This document shows, one piece after another, positions 8,826-17,803 of a DNA stretch of 64,000 nucleotides. Under the pieces are notes generated by a model that was not told the origin of the DNA, searched no databases, and saw nothing but the letters and a program-made list of their open reading frames with translations. Both the position numbers and the translations under genes were made by a program. The stretch is taken from assembly GCF_022788695.1 (NCBI RefSeq), contig NZ_CP085154.1, forward strand, positions 1,798,001 through 1,862,000. Direction: 5' to 3'. This stretch comes from Pseudosulfitobacter sp. DSM 107133 (GTDB taxonomy: Bacteria > Pseudomonadota > Alphaproteobacteria > Rhodobacterales > Rhodobacteraceae). The stretch's first letter is position 1; each line of letters starts with the position of its first letter.

Positions 8826-9763
8826 AGTCGTGCGATCCGTTCTGTCAGCAGGGCAAAGAAGCCATCGGCGTCCAGATCCCCGATAAAGGTGGCATTGGGC
8901 GCACGATCGGTGACGCGCCACCAGTCGGCGACGGTCATGCCCATGGTCAGCTCGGAGGTGGTCTCGACCTGCACGTTGACGTGACGCCCCGAGAACAGGT
9001 CGGGGCGGATCAGATAGGCGGTGACACAAGGGTCGTGCAGGGGCGCACCGGCGCTGCCGTATTTTTCCTTGTCGAACCGTTCAAAGAATTCGGTCATTTG
9101 CGCCACGGCGATGCCCACCGGCGTGCCAAGGGCACGGAATGCGTCGTTGCGTTCGGCTGTGACCAGTGCCTTGTGCGTCACATCCAGTGGCATCACCACG
9201 ATGTCGATACCAGAGTTAAACACAATATCAGCGGCTTGCGGGTCAACGTAAATGTTGAATTCAGCCGCCGGGGTGATGTTGCCCACCTCGAAATAGGCAC
9301 CGCCCATCAACACGATCTGCTGGATCTTTTCGGCAATATCCGGCGCGCGTTGCAGGGCCGTGGCGATGTTGGTCAGCGGCCCCAGCGGGCACAGGGTAAC
9401 GGTGCCCGCCTCATGGGCGCGGATCGTGTCGATGATGTAATCCACCGCGTGCTGCTCTTGCAGGGGCATGGTTGGATCAGGCAGCGACGGGCCATCCAGT
9501 CCGGTCTTGCCATGCACGTGCTCTGCCGTCACCAGTGGACGGCCCAGCGGGCGGTCGCAACCGGCATAGACGGGAAGGTCGGGCCGTCCGGCCAGTTCGC
9601 AAATGATACGCGCGTTCTTTTCGGTCAGCGCCAGCGGCACGTTGCCGGCAACAGCCGTGATGCCCAGCACGTCGATCTCGTCAGGGCTGCCGAGTGCCAG
9701 CAGGATCGCCACGGCGTCGTCCTGTCCGGGGTCGGTGTCGATGATGATTTTGCGGGGGGGCAT
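8822..9763 (-). CDS. Inosine-uridine nucleoside hydrolase family protein
   Basis: A 313-residue ribonucleoside N-glycosidase that hydrolyses the base-ribose bond in nucleoside salvage. The Ca2+-binding signature DTDPGQDD lies at residues 9-16. Further family elements are LGPLTNIATAL, VLMGGAYFEVGNITPAAEFNIYVDP and APLHDPCVTAYLI, the last carrying the C-terminal Asp ligand. Purine versus pyrimidine preference cannot be told. ATG 9763 follows AAGGA within a copy of the GATATTTT repeat, which here supplies the leader. It is the first gene of a two-gene unit with the GNAT gene. Confidence 0.93.
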   Translation of the reverse strand: MPPRKIIIDTDPGQDDAVAILLALGSPDEIDVLGITAVAGNVPLALTEKNARIICELAGRPDLPVYAGCDRPLGRPLVTAEHVHGKTGLDGPSLPDPTMPLQEQHAVDYIIDTIRAHEAGTVTLCPLGPLTNIATALQRAPDIAEKIQQIVLMGGAYFEVGNITPAAEFNIYVDPQAADIVFNSGIDIVVMPLDVTHKALVTAERNDAFRALGTPVGIAVAQMTEFFERFDKEKYGSAGAPLHDPCVTAYLIRPDLFSGRHVNVQVETTSELTMGMTVADWWRVTDRAPNATFIGDLDADGFFALLTERIARL

Positions 9764-9770
9764 GGCGGGT

Positions 9771-9800
9771 CCTTGGTCTTGAAAATATCCGCCCTTTGGC
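9771..9800 (-). repeat. GGATATTT-type repeat forming the leader of the nucleoside hydrolase gene
   Basis: On the minus strand the leader reads GGCGGATATTTTCAAGACC then AAGGA just before the ATG at 9763. It resembles the copies at 6841, 13822, 18676 and 28737. Here the distal half doubles as the ribosome binding site. Confidence 0.5.
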
Positions 9801-9890
9801 GTTGCGCGACAGTCGCAATTGGGGGGCGCGATGTCCAGAGGGGCCGGCGGAGCCTTGCGTAAAGACGCCTGCGCCGCGTATCGCTGTGAG

Positions 9891-10775
9891 ATGGCTGACG
9901 AGAAACCCTTTTTCCTCCATGCGGGCGCCCACCGGACGGGCACGTCGTCGTTCCAGATGTGCCTGCACGACAATCGGGATGCGCTGCACGGGGCAGGCTA
10001 CGATCTGGCCTATCCGGGGCGCGACGGCATTCCGACCGGAACGCTGGGGTTGCGGTTGCCCGCTCCGCGACATGGTACGGGCAGCACCCAGCGCTTTGCC
10101 GACCGTGTGGCCGAGGCCGTGACTGCGCACAGCCCCGATCCTGCGCGCCCGCTGATCCTGTCAGAGGAGAATATTCCCGGGCGCATGATGCATTTTTCGC
10201 AAGGACGCTTTTATCCTGCCTGTGCGGCGCGGTTGATGGCGCTAAAGGCGGGGCTGCGGGGGCGGGTTGCGCGGGTCTTGTTCGTGCTGCGGCCCTATGA
10301 CCAGTTGTATGTCTCGGGCTTTCGCAAGCGGGCGGAAGACAACAAGGTGGATGATTTCAACGCCTTGCGGCCCATGTTTATGGCGATGGATCGCGGCTGG
10401 CCCGAGATTGTTGCGGCCATGCGCGATATCCTGCAACCCGACCGGTTTCTGGTGGTGCCCTACGCGCGGCGCGGCAGCAGCGTTGACGCGTTGCAGATGT
10501 TGGTGTCGGGGGTGGCAGGGCTGCCGCTGGTCGAACCGCAGCAGGTGGTGAACCTGAGCGCGACCGATGCGGCACTGCTGGCGTTGCAGGCACGGTATCG
10601 TGCGGGTGCGGAATTGACGCGCGCGCAATGGAAGGCAGTGATAGCAGACCATGCCAATGACCGGACCGATCACGGGTTTGCGGCGTTTTCGGATGCCGAG
10701 GTGGCAGTGCTGACCCAACGCTATGCGGATGATCTGGCACGGATTGATGCAATGGCGGGCGTTACGCTGGCTTAA
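9891..10775 (+). CDS. Sulfotransferase-like / P-loop hypothetical protein
   Basis: About 294 residues. The N-terminus FFLHAGAHRTGTSSFQ resembles the 5'-phosphosulfate-binding loop of PAPS-dependent sulfotransferases (H-x-G-x-x-K/R-T-G-T-S/T). A later strand VLFVLRPYDQLYVSGFRKR resembles the 3'-phosphate-binding region (R...S). No other diagnostic motif is clear, so it may be a general P-loop protein of the sulfotransferase-like class common in Rhodobacterales. ATG 9891 is chosen because the P-loop strand then begins about residue 6. It is divergent from the nucleoside hydrolase and convergent with mazG. Confidence 0.65.
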   Translation: MADEKPFFLHAGAHRTGTSSFQMCLHDNRDALHGAGYDLAYPGRDGIPTGTLGLRLPAPRHGTGSTQRFADRVAEAVTAHSPDPARPLILSEENIPGRMMHFSQGRFYPACAARLMALKAGLRGRVARVLFVLRPYDQLYVSGFRKRAEDNKVDDFNALRPMFMAMDRGWPEIVAAMRDILQPDRFLVVPYARRGSSVDALQMLVSGVAGLPLVEPQQVVNLSATDAALLALQARYRAGAELTRAQWKAVIADHANDRTDHGFAAFSDAEVAVLTQRYADDLARIDAMAGVTLA

Positions 10776-10786
10776 CAGAGTTTTGG

Positions 10787-11611
10787 TTACTGAGGCTTCT
10801 GCGCCTTCTCGGCAGCCTTCTCTGCATCCCACAGCGAATCCATTTCGGCCAGATCGCTTTGATCCGGCGTTTTGCCCATATCCGCCAGACGCCGTTCGAC
10901 CCCTTCAAACCGCCGTGTAAACTTGGCATTGGCCGCACGCAGCGCTTCTTCGGGGTCGACACCCAGATGGCGGCCCAGATTTGCCATGACAAACAACAGA
11001 TCGCCGTATTCTTCGGTGACCTCGGCGTGGCTCAACGTCTCGCGGGCCTCGACCAGTTCGCCGGCCTCTTCGGTGATCTTGTCGATCACCTGACCTGTGT
11101 CGGGCCAGTCAAAGCCCACACGCGCCGCCCGCTTTTGCAGCTTGACCGCCCGCATCAGGGCAGGCAGGCCAATGGCCACCCCGTCCAGCGTGCCGCGCTG
11201 TGCCTTGCCCGCGCGCTCGCGCGCCTTGATCGCCTCCCAATCCACCGTTTGCTGTTCGGCGGATTTGTCGCGGCTTTCTTCACCGAACACATGCGGGTGC
11301 CGCGTCACCATCTTGTTGCTGATGTTGCGCACCACCGATTGAAAGGTGAAATGCCCCGCTTCCTCGCCCATGGCGGTGTGATAGACCGATTGCAGCAGCA
11401 GATCGCCCAATTCGCCCTCCAACTCGGACCAGTCGCGGCGTTCTATGGCATCGGCGACCTCGTAAGCTTCTTCGATGGTATAGGGCGCGATACTGTCGAA
11501 ATCCTGCTCGATATCCCACGGGCAGCCGGTTTCGGGATCGCGCAGACGGCGCATGATCTCTAACAAACGTTCGATCCCCGCTGTTTCGTCGTGGATCAGG
11601 TCGTTGGTCAT
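10787..11611 (-). CDS. mazG: Nucleoside triphosphate pyrophosphohydrolase MazG
   Basis: A 274-residue cytoplasmic NTP pyrophosphohydrolase that hydrolyses (d)NTPs to monophosphates and PPi. It has two MazG repeats. In the first, the motif GCPWDIEQDFDSIAPYTIEEAYE leads into ELGDLLLQSVYH with the EExxE/ExxD metal ligands; in the second, DKITEEAGELVEA leads into EEYGDLLFVMANLGRHLG. The length matches the Escherichia coli enzyme. ATG 11611 gives MTNDLIHDETAGIERLLEIM. The same frame stays open far upstream, but that stretch is antisense to the amidohydrolase and agmatinase genes and is not coding. Confidence 0.95.
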   Translation of the reverse strand: MTNDLIHDETAGIERLLEIMRRLRDPETGCPWDIEQDFDSIAPYTIEEAYEVADAIERRDWSELEGELGDLLLQSVYHTAMGEEAGHFTFQSVVRNISNKMVTRHPHVFGEESRDKSAEQQTVDWEAIKARERAGKAQRGTLDGVAIGLPALMRAVKLQKRAARVGFDWPDTGQVIDKITEEAGELVEARETLSHAEVTEEYGDLLFVMANLGRHLGVDPEEALRAANAKFTRRFEGVERRLADMGKTPDQSDLAEMDSLWDAEKAAEKAQKPQ

Positions 11612-11686
11612 TTCAGCCCCCATTGCAGCCCGCAGCACTTCGGTGTCAGATGCACCAAGCCGCAAATTTCCCAAGGAGTCCACCCA

Positions 11687-12856
11687 ATGGCCGTCGTCAA
11701 CCGTATCGCCGATTTCGCACCGCAAATGGCGCAGTGGCGGCAGCATTTGCACAGCATTCCCGAACTGGGCCGCGCCTGTCACAAGACGGCGGCTTTTGTG
11801 GCCGAGCGGCTGCGTGAATTCGGTGTCGACGAGATTCACGAAGGATTTGCCGAAACAGGTATCGTGGCGATCATCAACGGGCAGGGCGCGGGGCCGACCA
11901 TTGGTCTGCGCGCCGATATGGACGGCTTGCCGATCACCGAGGCGACGGGGCTGCCCTATGCCAGCACCCACGCGGGGCGCATGCACGCCTGTGGTCACGA
12001 TGGCCACACCACCATGCTGCTGGGGGCCGCGAAATATCTGTGCGAGACGCGCAATTTCGCGGGCCGCGTGGCGCTGATCTTCCAGCCCGACGAAGAAGCG
12101 ACCGGCGGCGCCGAGGCGATGGTGCAAGAGGGGATCATGGACACTTTCGACATCGGCGAGGTCTATGGCATCCACAACGTCCCCGGCTTTGACGAGGGCA
12201 CGTTTCACGCCCGATCCGGCCCGCTGCTGGCGGCGGCGGACACGTTTCACATTCACCTGACGGGGCGCGGTGGCCACGGGGCGCAGCCGCAAGATTCGGT
12301 TGATCCGGTGGTCTGTGCGGCGTCGATCACGCAGGCGCTGCAAACCATCGTCAGCCGGAATATCGAGGCTGGGCAACAGCTTGTGGTGTCGGTCACACAG
12401 ATCCACACCGGTACGGTTGATAACGTGATCCCCGAAACTGCCTATCTGAACGGCACGGTGCGCACCTTCACGCCCGAAATGCGCGATCTGGCAGAGCGGC
12501 GGATGAACGAGATTGTCGCAGGGCAGGCAGCCAGTTTCGGGCTGAGTGCCAAGGTCGATTATGTGCGCGGCTATCCCCCCACGGTCAACCACGCGCGTGG
12601 TGTCGAAGTTGCGGCCCGTGCCGCGCGCGATGTGTCGGGTGACGCGGCGGTGGACGTGGACAGCCCCGCCAACATGGGCGCCGAAGACTTTGCCTATATG
12701 CTGGAGGCCCGCCCCGGCGCCTATTTCTTTATGGGCATTGGTGAGGGTGCGGGGCTGCACCACCCCGAGTACAATTTCAACGACGCAGCCGCGCCGGTGG
12801 GCGCATCGTTTTTTGCGCGTCTGGTCGAGACGGCGCAGCCAGTGAAGGGGGCGTAA
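11687..12856 (+). CDS. M20D-family amidohydrolase (hippurate hydrolase-like)
   Basis: A 389-residue metal-dependent amidohydrolase of the M20/M40 type, which removes acyl groups from N-acyl amino acids or similar amides. Visible elements: LRADMDGLPI (metal and catalytic Asp), HACGHDGHTTMLLGAAKYL (metal ligands Cys and His), FQPDEEATGGAEAMVQEG (catalytic Glu pair) and the lid domain with HLTGRGGHGAQPQDSVDP. The start at 11687 follows AAGGAG by 8 nt. The stop is 3 bp before the agmatinase-family gene, so the pair forms an operon, suggesting linked catabolism of an acylated amino acid and a guanidino compound. The substrate remains inferred. Confidence 0.92.
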   Translation: MAVVNRIADFAPQMAQWRQHLHSIPELGRACHKTAAFVAERLREFGVDEIHEGFAETGIVAIINGQGAGPTIGLRADMDGLPITEATGLPYASTHAGRMHACGHDGHTTMLLGAAKYLCETRNFAGRVALIFQPDEEATGGAEAMVQEGIMDTFDIGEVYGIHNVPGFDEGTFHARSGPLLAAADTFHIHLTGRGGHGAQPQDSVDPVVCAASITQALQTIVSRNIEAGQQLVVSVTQIHTGTVDNVIPETAYLNGTVRTFTPEMRDLAERRMNEIVAGQAASFGLSAKVDYVRGYPPTVNHARGVEVAARAARDVSGDAAVDVDSPANMGAEDFAYMLEARPGAYFFMGIGEGAGLHHPEYNFNDAAAPVGASFFARLVETAQPVKGA

Positions 12857-12859
12857 CCT

Positions 12860-13807
12860 ATGACCCCCAGAAACCAACCCGTCAGCGGCAATGATCTGGC
12901 CCGTTTTTCCGGCCCGAACACCTTTATGCGTCTGCCCTCGGTCAATGACCTCAAGGGGCTGGATGTCTGCGTGCTGGGCGTGCCGATGGACATTGGCACT
13001 TCGTGGCGGTCGGGCACGCGGTTTGGTCCCAAACAGGTGCGTGCAGAAAGCGCGATGATCCGGCCCTATAACGTGCAAACAGGTGCCGCGCCCTTTGACA
13101 GTCTGCAAGTCGCGGATATTGGCGACCTGGCAATCAACACCTTTTCCCTGTCGGACAGTTTGCGTATTATTGCAGAGAGTTACGACGCACTTCTCAGGTA
13201 TGATGTGATGCCCATGGCCATTGGCGGTGATCATTCGATCACCCTGCCGATCCTGCGCGCGATTGCCAAACGCCACGGTCCCGTGGCGCTGGTGCATGTG
13301 GATGCCCATGCCGATGTCAACGATGAGATGTTTGGCGAGCGCGAGACCCATGGCACCGTGTTCCGCCGCGCCTACGAGGAAGGGCTGATTATTCCGCAAA
13401 AGGTCTATCAGGTCGGCCTGCGCGGCACCGGCTATGCGGCCACCGATTTTACCGAGGCGCAGGGCTGGGGCTTTCAGCAATGGCAGGCGTCCGAGCTGTG
13501 GCACCGCCCGCTGGACACGCTGGGTGCGGAAATACGGCGCGACATCGGCGACGCGCCGGTTTATGTCACCTATGACATCGACAGCCTTGACCCGGCCTAT
13601 GCCCCCGGCACCGGCACGCCCGAAATTGGCGGGCTGACCACACCACAGGCGATGCAGCTGATCCGTGCGTTAAAGGGCCTGAACATAGTGGGCTGTGATC
13701 TGGTCGAGGTCAGCCCGCCCTATGACACCTCCGGCAATACGGCGCTGACCGGGGCGAATATTCTGTTCGAGCTGTTGTGCGTCCTGCCGGGCGTTGCGTA
13801 TCGTTGA
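12860..13807 (+). CDS. Agmatinase/arginase-family ureohydrolase
   Basis: A 315-residue binuclear-manganese ureohydrolase. Metal-ligand motifs are intact: GGDHSITLP, VDAHADVND and TYDIDSLDPAYAPGTGTPE. The sequence and length fit the agmatinase (SpeB) / guanidinobutyrase subgroup, which releases urea from a guanidino substrate; relatives with guanidinopropionate or guanidine activity cannot be excluded. It is the second gene of the operon with the M20 amidohydrolase. The ATG is only 3 bp after the preceding stop, suggesting translational coupling. Confidence 0.92.
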   Translation: MTPRNQPVSGNDLARFSGPNTFMRLPSVNDLKGLDVCVLGVPMDIGTSWRSGTRFGPKQVRAESAMIRPYNVQTGAAPFDSLQVADIGDLAINTFSLSDSLRIIAESYDALLRYDVMPMAIGGDHSITLPILRAIAKRHGPVALVHVDAHADVNDEMFGERETHGTVFRRAYEEGLIIPQKVYQVGLRGTGYAATDFTEAQGWGFQQWQASELWHRPLDTLGAEIRRDIGDAPVYVTYDIDSLDPAYAPGTGTPEIGGLTTPQAMQLIRALKGLNIVGCDLVEVSPPYDTSGNTALTGANILFELLCVLPGVAYR

Positions 13808-13821
13808 GCCTTGGGGACGCT

Positions 13822-13854
13822 CCGCGGGGGATATATTTTGAACCAGAGAAGAGG
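13822..13854 (+). repeat. GGATATATTTT...CCAGAGAAGAGG intergenic repeat / leader
   Basis: CCGCGGGGGATATATTTTG and ACCAGAGAAGAGG, a copy of the family seen at 6841, 9771, 18676 and 28737. Here it points toward the DUF1499 gene and its AGAGG end is positioned as the ribosome binding site. Confidence 0.6.
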
Positions 13855-13864
13855 ATGGGTGCGC

Positions 13865-14272
13865 ATGTTATTCTGGATAGTGGCCCTTGTGGTCGTGCTG
13901 GCGGGGGCTGCGGTGGCCTATGTGCGGCTGGCGCCCTCTGATGCGGCACGGTGGAATCAGCCGGTTTCGGCGACCGAGGACAAGGATTTCGGCAACGGCG
14001 CCGTGCGGGTGATGCCCGCCACCGACGGACTGCTGGCGCGGCTGGATGCGGCGATGCGGGCGCTGCCGCGCACCGCAGTTCTGGCCGGATCGGTGGCCGA
14101 GGGGCGCATCACCTATGTGACGCGCACGCCCACGGTGGGCTTTCCCGATTACACCACGATCGAACAGGTCGACGGACAGGTGCGCATACTGGCGCGGTCG
14201 CGGTTCGGGTCGTCAGATATGGGGGTAAATGCCAAAAGATTGAAGGGGTTGCTGGCCACTGTTCAAGGATGA
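13865..14272 (+). CDS. DUF1499-family protein
   Basis: A 135-residue protein with one N-terminal transmembrane helix (MLFWIVALVVVLAGAAVAYV) and a globular part that resembles DUF1499: KDFGNGAVRVMP, ITYVTRTPTVGFPDYTTI and ILARSRFGSSDMGVNAKRL. The typical family C-terminal block S-R-S/R-x-G-x-x-D-x-G-x-N is clear. Function is unknown; it is probably anchored facing the periplasm. A GTG at 13859 is a possible alternative start. Its 3' end overlaps the convergent small gene by 60 bp. Confidence 0.8.
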   Translation: MLFWIVALVVVLAGAAVAYVRLAPSDAARWNQPVSATEDKDFGNGAVRVMPATDGLLARLDAAMRALPRTAVLAGSVAEGRITYVTRTPTVGFPDYTTIEQVDGQVRILARSRFGSSDMGVNAKRLKGLLATVQG

Positions 14273-14500
14273 GCTAAGGCAGCCTTTTTGCACCTCGCGC
14301 CACATCGGCACGTTCAGCGACATCTGGCACTGTGCCATGAACATGCGCCCGTCGACCTGCAGGCAGATGGTATCGCCCAGCTCGATCCGCGTACCGGAGG
14401 TGTCGGTGCAAAAGCAGTCAATCACCTTGCCCCCCGGAGTTTTGACATCTCCAAAGGCAGGTGCTGCAATAAGCAGGACAACTGCGGTTGCACGTATCAT
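14213..14500 (-). CDS. Small secreted cysteine-rich protein, unknown function
   Basis: A 95-residue product with a signal peptide (MIRATAVVLLIAAPAFGDV) and a mature part with five cysteines, including CFC, in a compact block (KVIDCFCTDTSGTRIELGD, then CLQVDGRMFMAQCQMSLN). This looks like a short conserved periplasmic protein of Rhodobacterales, but I know no function. Two Cys pairs suggest disulfides. The last 20 codons overlap the end of the DUF1499 gene on the opposite strand. It is divergent from prfA with a 62-bp spacer. Confidence 0.65.
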   Translation of the reverse strand: MIRATAVVLLIAAPAFGDVKTPGGKVIDCFCTDTSGTRIELGDTICLQVDGRMFMAQCQMSLNVPMWREVQKGCLSSSLNSGQQPLQSFGIYPHI

Positions 14501-14562
14501 AATGCCAGCCTAGCACAGTCCTTGGTCTTGACCAAAGCCATTCAATATCAGATGGAATACCC

Positions 14563-15612
14563 ATGATCCCCTCAGAACGTCTCCAGCAAATCACCGAGCG
14601 GTTTGAATACCTCGAAGCCGCGATGTCTGCGGGGGGTGGCGATATTGCGGCGCTGGCCAAGGAATATTCCGATTTGCGCCCTGTGGTCGAACAGATTGCG
14701 CTGTATCGCCAGTTGCATAGCGACATGAATGATGCCCGCGAGATGCTGGATGATCCCGAAATGGCCGATCTGGCGCGCGAGGAGCTGCCGCGCCTGAAGG
14801 CGGCGCTGCCCGATGCAGAGGCTGCGTTGCAACTGGCGCTGTTGCCGCGTGATGCGGCAGATGCGAAACCTGCGATGCTGGAAATCCGCCCCGGTACGGG
14901 CGGTGACGAGGCCGCGCTGTTCGCGGGCGATCTGTTGCGGATGTACATGCGCTATGCCGAGGCGCGGGGCTGGGGCTTTGACATTATCGAGGAACAGGCA
15001 ACCGAGCTGGGCGGGATCAAGGAAGTTGTAGCTCACATCAAGGGCGACAACGTCTTTGCGCGGATGAAATACGAAAGCGGCGTGCACCGCGTCCAGCGGG
15101 TGCCGACAACGGAAAGCGGCGGGCGGATTCACACTTCGGCGGCGACCGTGGCGGTGCTGCCCGAGGCGGAAGATGTGGATATTCACATCGACCAGAACGA
15201 CATCCGCATCGACACCATGCGCTCGTCCGGGGCAGGCGGGCAGCACGTCAACACCACCGACTCTGCCGTGCGTATCACCCATATTCCCACCGGAATCGTC
15301 GTGACCAGTTCCGAAAAATCGCAACACCGCAACCGCGACAAGGCCATGCAGGTGCTGCGCGCACGGCTGTATGACATGGAACGCAACCGGATCGACAGCG
15401 AACGCAGTGCCGACCGTGCGGCGCAGGTAGGCGGAGGTGACCGCTCGGAACGTATTCGCACTTATAACTTCCCGCAGGGACGTATGACCGACCACCGGAT
15501 CAACCTGACGCTGTACAAGCTGGACGCGGTGATGCAGGGCGACCTGGATGAGGTGATCGACGCGCTGCGGGCCGACGATCAGGCCCGTTTGCTGGCCGAG
15601 ATGGGACAATGA
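14563..15612 (+). CDS. prfA: Peptide chain release factor 1
   Basis: A 349-residue class I release factor that reads UAA/UAG. The catalytic GGQ lies in [20 protein letters not shown] near residue 225, and the upstream block [20 protein letters not shown] is RF1-like. The length is slightly below the E. coli protein (360). The start [10 protein letters not shown] is conserved among alphaproteobacteria. The stop overlaps the prmC start as ATGA, the classical coupling of RF1 with the enzyme that methylates its GGQ glutamine. Confidence 0.97.
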   Translation: MIPSERLQQITERFEYLEAAMSAGGGDIAALAKEYSDLRPVVEQIALYRQLHSDMNDAREMLDDPEMADLAREELPRLKAALPDAEAALQLALLPRDAADAKPAMLEIRPGTGGDEAALFAGDLLRMYMRYAEARGWGFDIIEEQATELGGIKEVVAHIKGDNVFARMKYESGVHRVQRVPTTESGGRIHTSAATVAVLPEAEDVDIHIDQNDIRIDTMRSSGAGGQHVNTTDSAVRITHIPTGIVVTSSEKSQHRNRDKAMQVLRARLYDMERNRIDSERSADRAAQVGGGDRSERIRTYNFPQGRMTDHRINLTLYKLDAVMQGDLDEVIDALRADDQARLLAEMGQ

Positions 15613-16451
15613 CCGCCGCTCAGGCGATGGCGGCGGCAACTGCGCGGCTGCGCGCGGCCGGGGTGCCTGACCCCGCGCGCGATGCGCGGCTGTTGCTGGC
15701 CCATGCAGCACAGGTGGATGCGGCCCGCGTCACCCTGATTGCCCCCGAAGACATCGCCCCCGAAATCGCCGAACGCTATGAGGCGCTGGTCAGCCTGCGC
15801 GCGGTGCGGGTTCCGGTCAGCCATCTGATCGGAGAACGTGCCTTCTATGGCCGCCGTTTCAAGGTCAGCAGCGATGTTCTGGATCCGCGCCCCGAGACCG
15901 AAACCCTGATCGAGGCGGCGCTGGCCGAGCCCTTTGCCAGCGTTTTGGACATTGGCACAGGCTCGGGCTGTATTCTGGTGACCCTGCTGGCCGAGCGCAC
16001 GACAGCTGTTGGCACCGGCACCGACCTGAGCGAAGCCGCCTGTTTGCAGGCCAGCGCCAATGCGGTGCTGCACGAGGTCAATGCGCGGGCCGAGGTGATC
16101 CAGTCGGACTGGTTTGGCAATGTGCGGGGGCACTATGATCTGATCGTGTCGAACCCGCCCTATCTGGCGGCCGAGGAAATGGATGATGTGGCTCCTGAAT
16201 TGCGGGATCATGAACCGCGCATGGCTCTGACCGACGAGGCCGACGGGCTGACAGCCTATCGCGTTCTGGCGGCGATGGGGCCTGCGCATCTGGCGTCTGG
16301 CGGGCGGCTGATCTGCGAAATTGGCTGGACACAGGCCGCCGACGTGGTCGAGATATTCTATACAGCGGGCTGGCAACAGGTGATCTGTATGCCCGATCTG
16401 GACGGGCGCGACCGTGTTATTTGCGCCAGAATACCGCCAAAGCAGGCGTGA
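15609..16451 (+). CDS. prmC: Release factor glutamine methyltransferase PrmC (HemK)
   Basis: A 280-residue SAM-dependent methyltransferase that N5-methylates the glutamine of the GGQ motif in release factors. The SAM-binding motif I is [16 protein letters not shown] and the catalytic NPPY is in [13 protein letters not shown]. The N-terminal helical domain (residues 1-75) that contacts the release factor is present. It is directly coupled to prfA by a 4-bp overlap. Confidence 0.96.
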   Translation: MTAAQAMAAATARLRAAGVPDPARDARLLLAHAAQVDAARVTLIAPEDIAPEIAERYEALVSLRAVRVPVSHLIGERAFYGRRFKVSSDVLDPRPETETLIEAALAEPFASVLDIGTGSGCILVTLLAERTTAVGTGTDLSEAACLQASANAVLHEVNARAEVIQSDWFGNVRGHYDLIVSNPPYLAAEEMDDVAPELRDHEPRMALTDEADGLTAYRVLAAMGPAHLASGGRLICEIGWTQAADVVEIFYTAGWQQVICMPDLDGRDRVICARIPPKQA

Positions 16452-16664
16452 AGTCGCACAAACCGTGGAAAAGTGACGCAGCCAGGCAATTAATGCTTGT
16501 CCCGTCGCCATTCGCATGTTTATTCAAGGGTGTTGCAGCGGTGGATACCTTTTTGGTGGTCCCGCTCGGCGTCAAGCCCAACACATCGCATTAATCGGAC
16601 AATGAAGGCGCATGTCGCGCAATCCGTAACTGCAGCGATAGGCATAACAAGGCTAAGCTATTTC

Positions 16665-17312
16665 ATGAAATCTTCGAGATCCCGGTCCCGGTCCAAGAAC
16701 ACGCGCAACCGCAGCACGAACAATGGCGGGGGTGGCGGCAACGTTGTCAACCGTGTGTTCGACAGCTCTGGCCCCGAAGGCAAGGTGCGCGGCACGCCAC
16801 AGCAGATTATCGACAAATACAACCAGCTTGCGCGCGATGCGCAACTTTCGGGTGACCGCGTGGCAACCGAAAACTTCCAGCAACACGCCGAGCATTATCT
16901 GCGTCTGCTGAGCGAAGCACAGCGCGAAATTGATGCCAAGCGCGAAGAGCAGGAACGCCAGAACCGCGAGCGCCAGGCCGAGCGTGACCGTCAGGCCGAA
17001 CGTGACCGCGAGCGTAACGAGCGTCAGGAACGCGAAGCGAACAGTGGCGGCGGACAGCAAGCCAAAGCTCCTGCCGGTGATGGCGGGCAGGATCCGCAGC
17101 CCTATGTGCAGCCGAAATCACAGCCCGATGTGATCGAAAACGAAGGTGACAGCGGTCTGGTGGAAACACCCGAAAGCGCGCCCAAGCCCAAGGCGCCGCG
17201 CGCACGCCGCAAGCCCAAGGCACCCGTTGAAAAGCCAAAAGACACCGACGCCCCCGCCGCAGAATCCGGCGCACAGGGCGATGGTGGCAGCACACCGGAA
17301 GCCGCCGAGTAA
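16665..17312 (+). CDS. DUF4167-domain protein, RNA-binding-like tail
   Basis: A 215-residue protein. After a basic, Ser/Arg-rich start (MKSSRSRSRSKNTRNRS) comes the DUF4167 block NRVFDSSGPEGKVRGTPQQIIDKYNQLARDA, typical of alphaproteobacterial proteins encoded after prfA-prmC. A charged helical segment rich in ER repeats follows (about residues 85-125), then a Pro/Lys/Ala-rich disordered tail. It is likely a nucleoid- or RNA-associated protein, but no function is established. ATG 16665 is chosen as the first Met before the domain; the 213 bp between prmC and this start hold no other gene. Confidence 0.85.
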   Translation: MKSSRSRSRSKNTRNRSTNNGGGGGNVVNRVFDSSGPEGKVRGTPQQIIDKYNQLARDAQLSGDRVATENFQQHAEHYLRLLSEAQREIDAKREEQERQNRERQAERDRQAERDRERNERQEREANSGGGQQAKAPAGDGGQDPQPYVQPKSQPDVIENEGDSGLVETPESAPKPKAPRARRKPKAPVEKPKDTDAPAAESGAQGDGGSTPEAAE

Positions 17313-17337
17313 CGGCAAAGGTCTACGGAATTGAAAA

Positions 17338-17366
17338 GGGCCTCGCATCGGTGCGGGGCCCTTTCT
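17338..17366 (+). terminator. Rho-independent terminator after the DUF4167 gene
   Basis: GGGCCTCGCA, TCGG loop, TGCGGGGCCC (10-bp stem with one G-U pair), then TTTCTTG. It lies 25 bp after the stop. Confidence 0.85.
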
Positions 17367-17430
17367 TGTTGGGGATGCTGTCGGTTCCGGGTTTTGGTAT
17401 TGCGCGGCCCGAACGGGTCGACGGCAAGGC

Positions 17431-17787
17431 TTAACCGTCTGGATGCGACAGAATGTTCAACAGCTTGCCCGTGGGGTCGCGCATGTAAAACCGGCGCACG
17501 CCCCAGGGTTCATCGGTTAGCGGATATTCGATCACATAGCCCAGCGAAGTGACCCGGTCATATAGCGCGTCGACGTCCTCGACCTCGATCGACAGATCCG
17601 GCACCGCCGTGCCCGACCCACCCTGGGTGGCGATGCTGATCTGGACGGGCGCGGCGTTGCCCGTGGCCATGGTCGCGATCCAGCCGTGATCCATGACGAC
17701 CTGCATGTCAAAGACCTCGGCGTAGAAACGTTGGACTGCGTCAACCGATGTGGCTGCGATGTTTGCGACGATGCGTTTGACGGTCAT
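17431..17787 (-). CDS. VOC-superfamily (glyoxalase/bleomycin-resistance-like) protein
   Basis: A 118-residue single-domain vicinal oxygen chelate protein. The N-terminal half has VKRIVANIAATSVDAVQRFYAEVF and the C-terminal half ends RRFYMRDPTGKLLNILSHPDG, the usual VOC end. It lacks an obvious complete set of metal ligands, so lyase versus resistance-type function is open. ATG 17787 fits the family N-terminus; upstream codons overlap rsmA antisense-like and were not used. It is probably the last gene of the lptF-rsmA transcription unit, 16 bp after rsmA. Confidence 0.85.
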   Translation of the reverse strand: MTVKRIVANIAATSVDAVQRFYAEVFDMQVVMDHGWIATMATGNAAPVQISIATQGGSGTAVPDLSIEVEDVDALYDRVTSLGYVIEYPLTDEPWGVRRFYMRDPTGKLLNILSHPDG

Positions 17788-17803
17788 AGGGGGCCTGATG
17801 GAG

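Noticed and set aside
10787..13504. Leftward open frame of 905 codons
   Set aside because: Only its 3' third (from 11611) is a gene, mazG. The rest is antisense to the well-supported amidohydrolase and agmatinase genes and is an artefact of high GC content.
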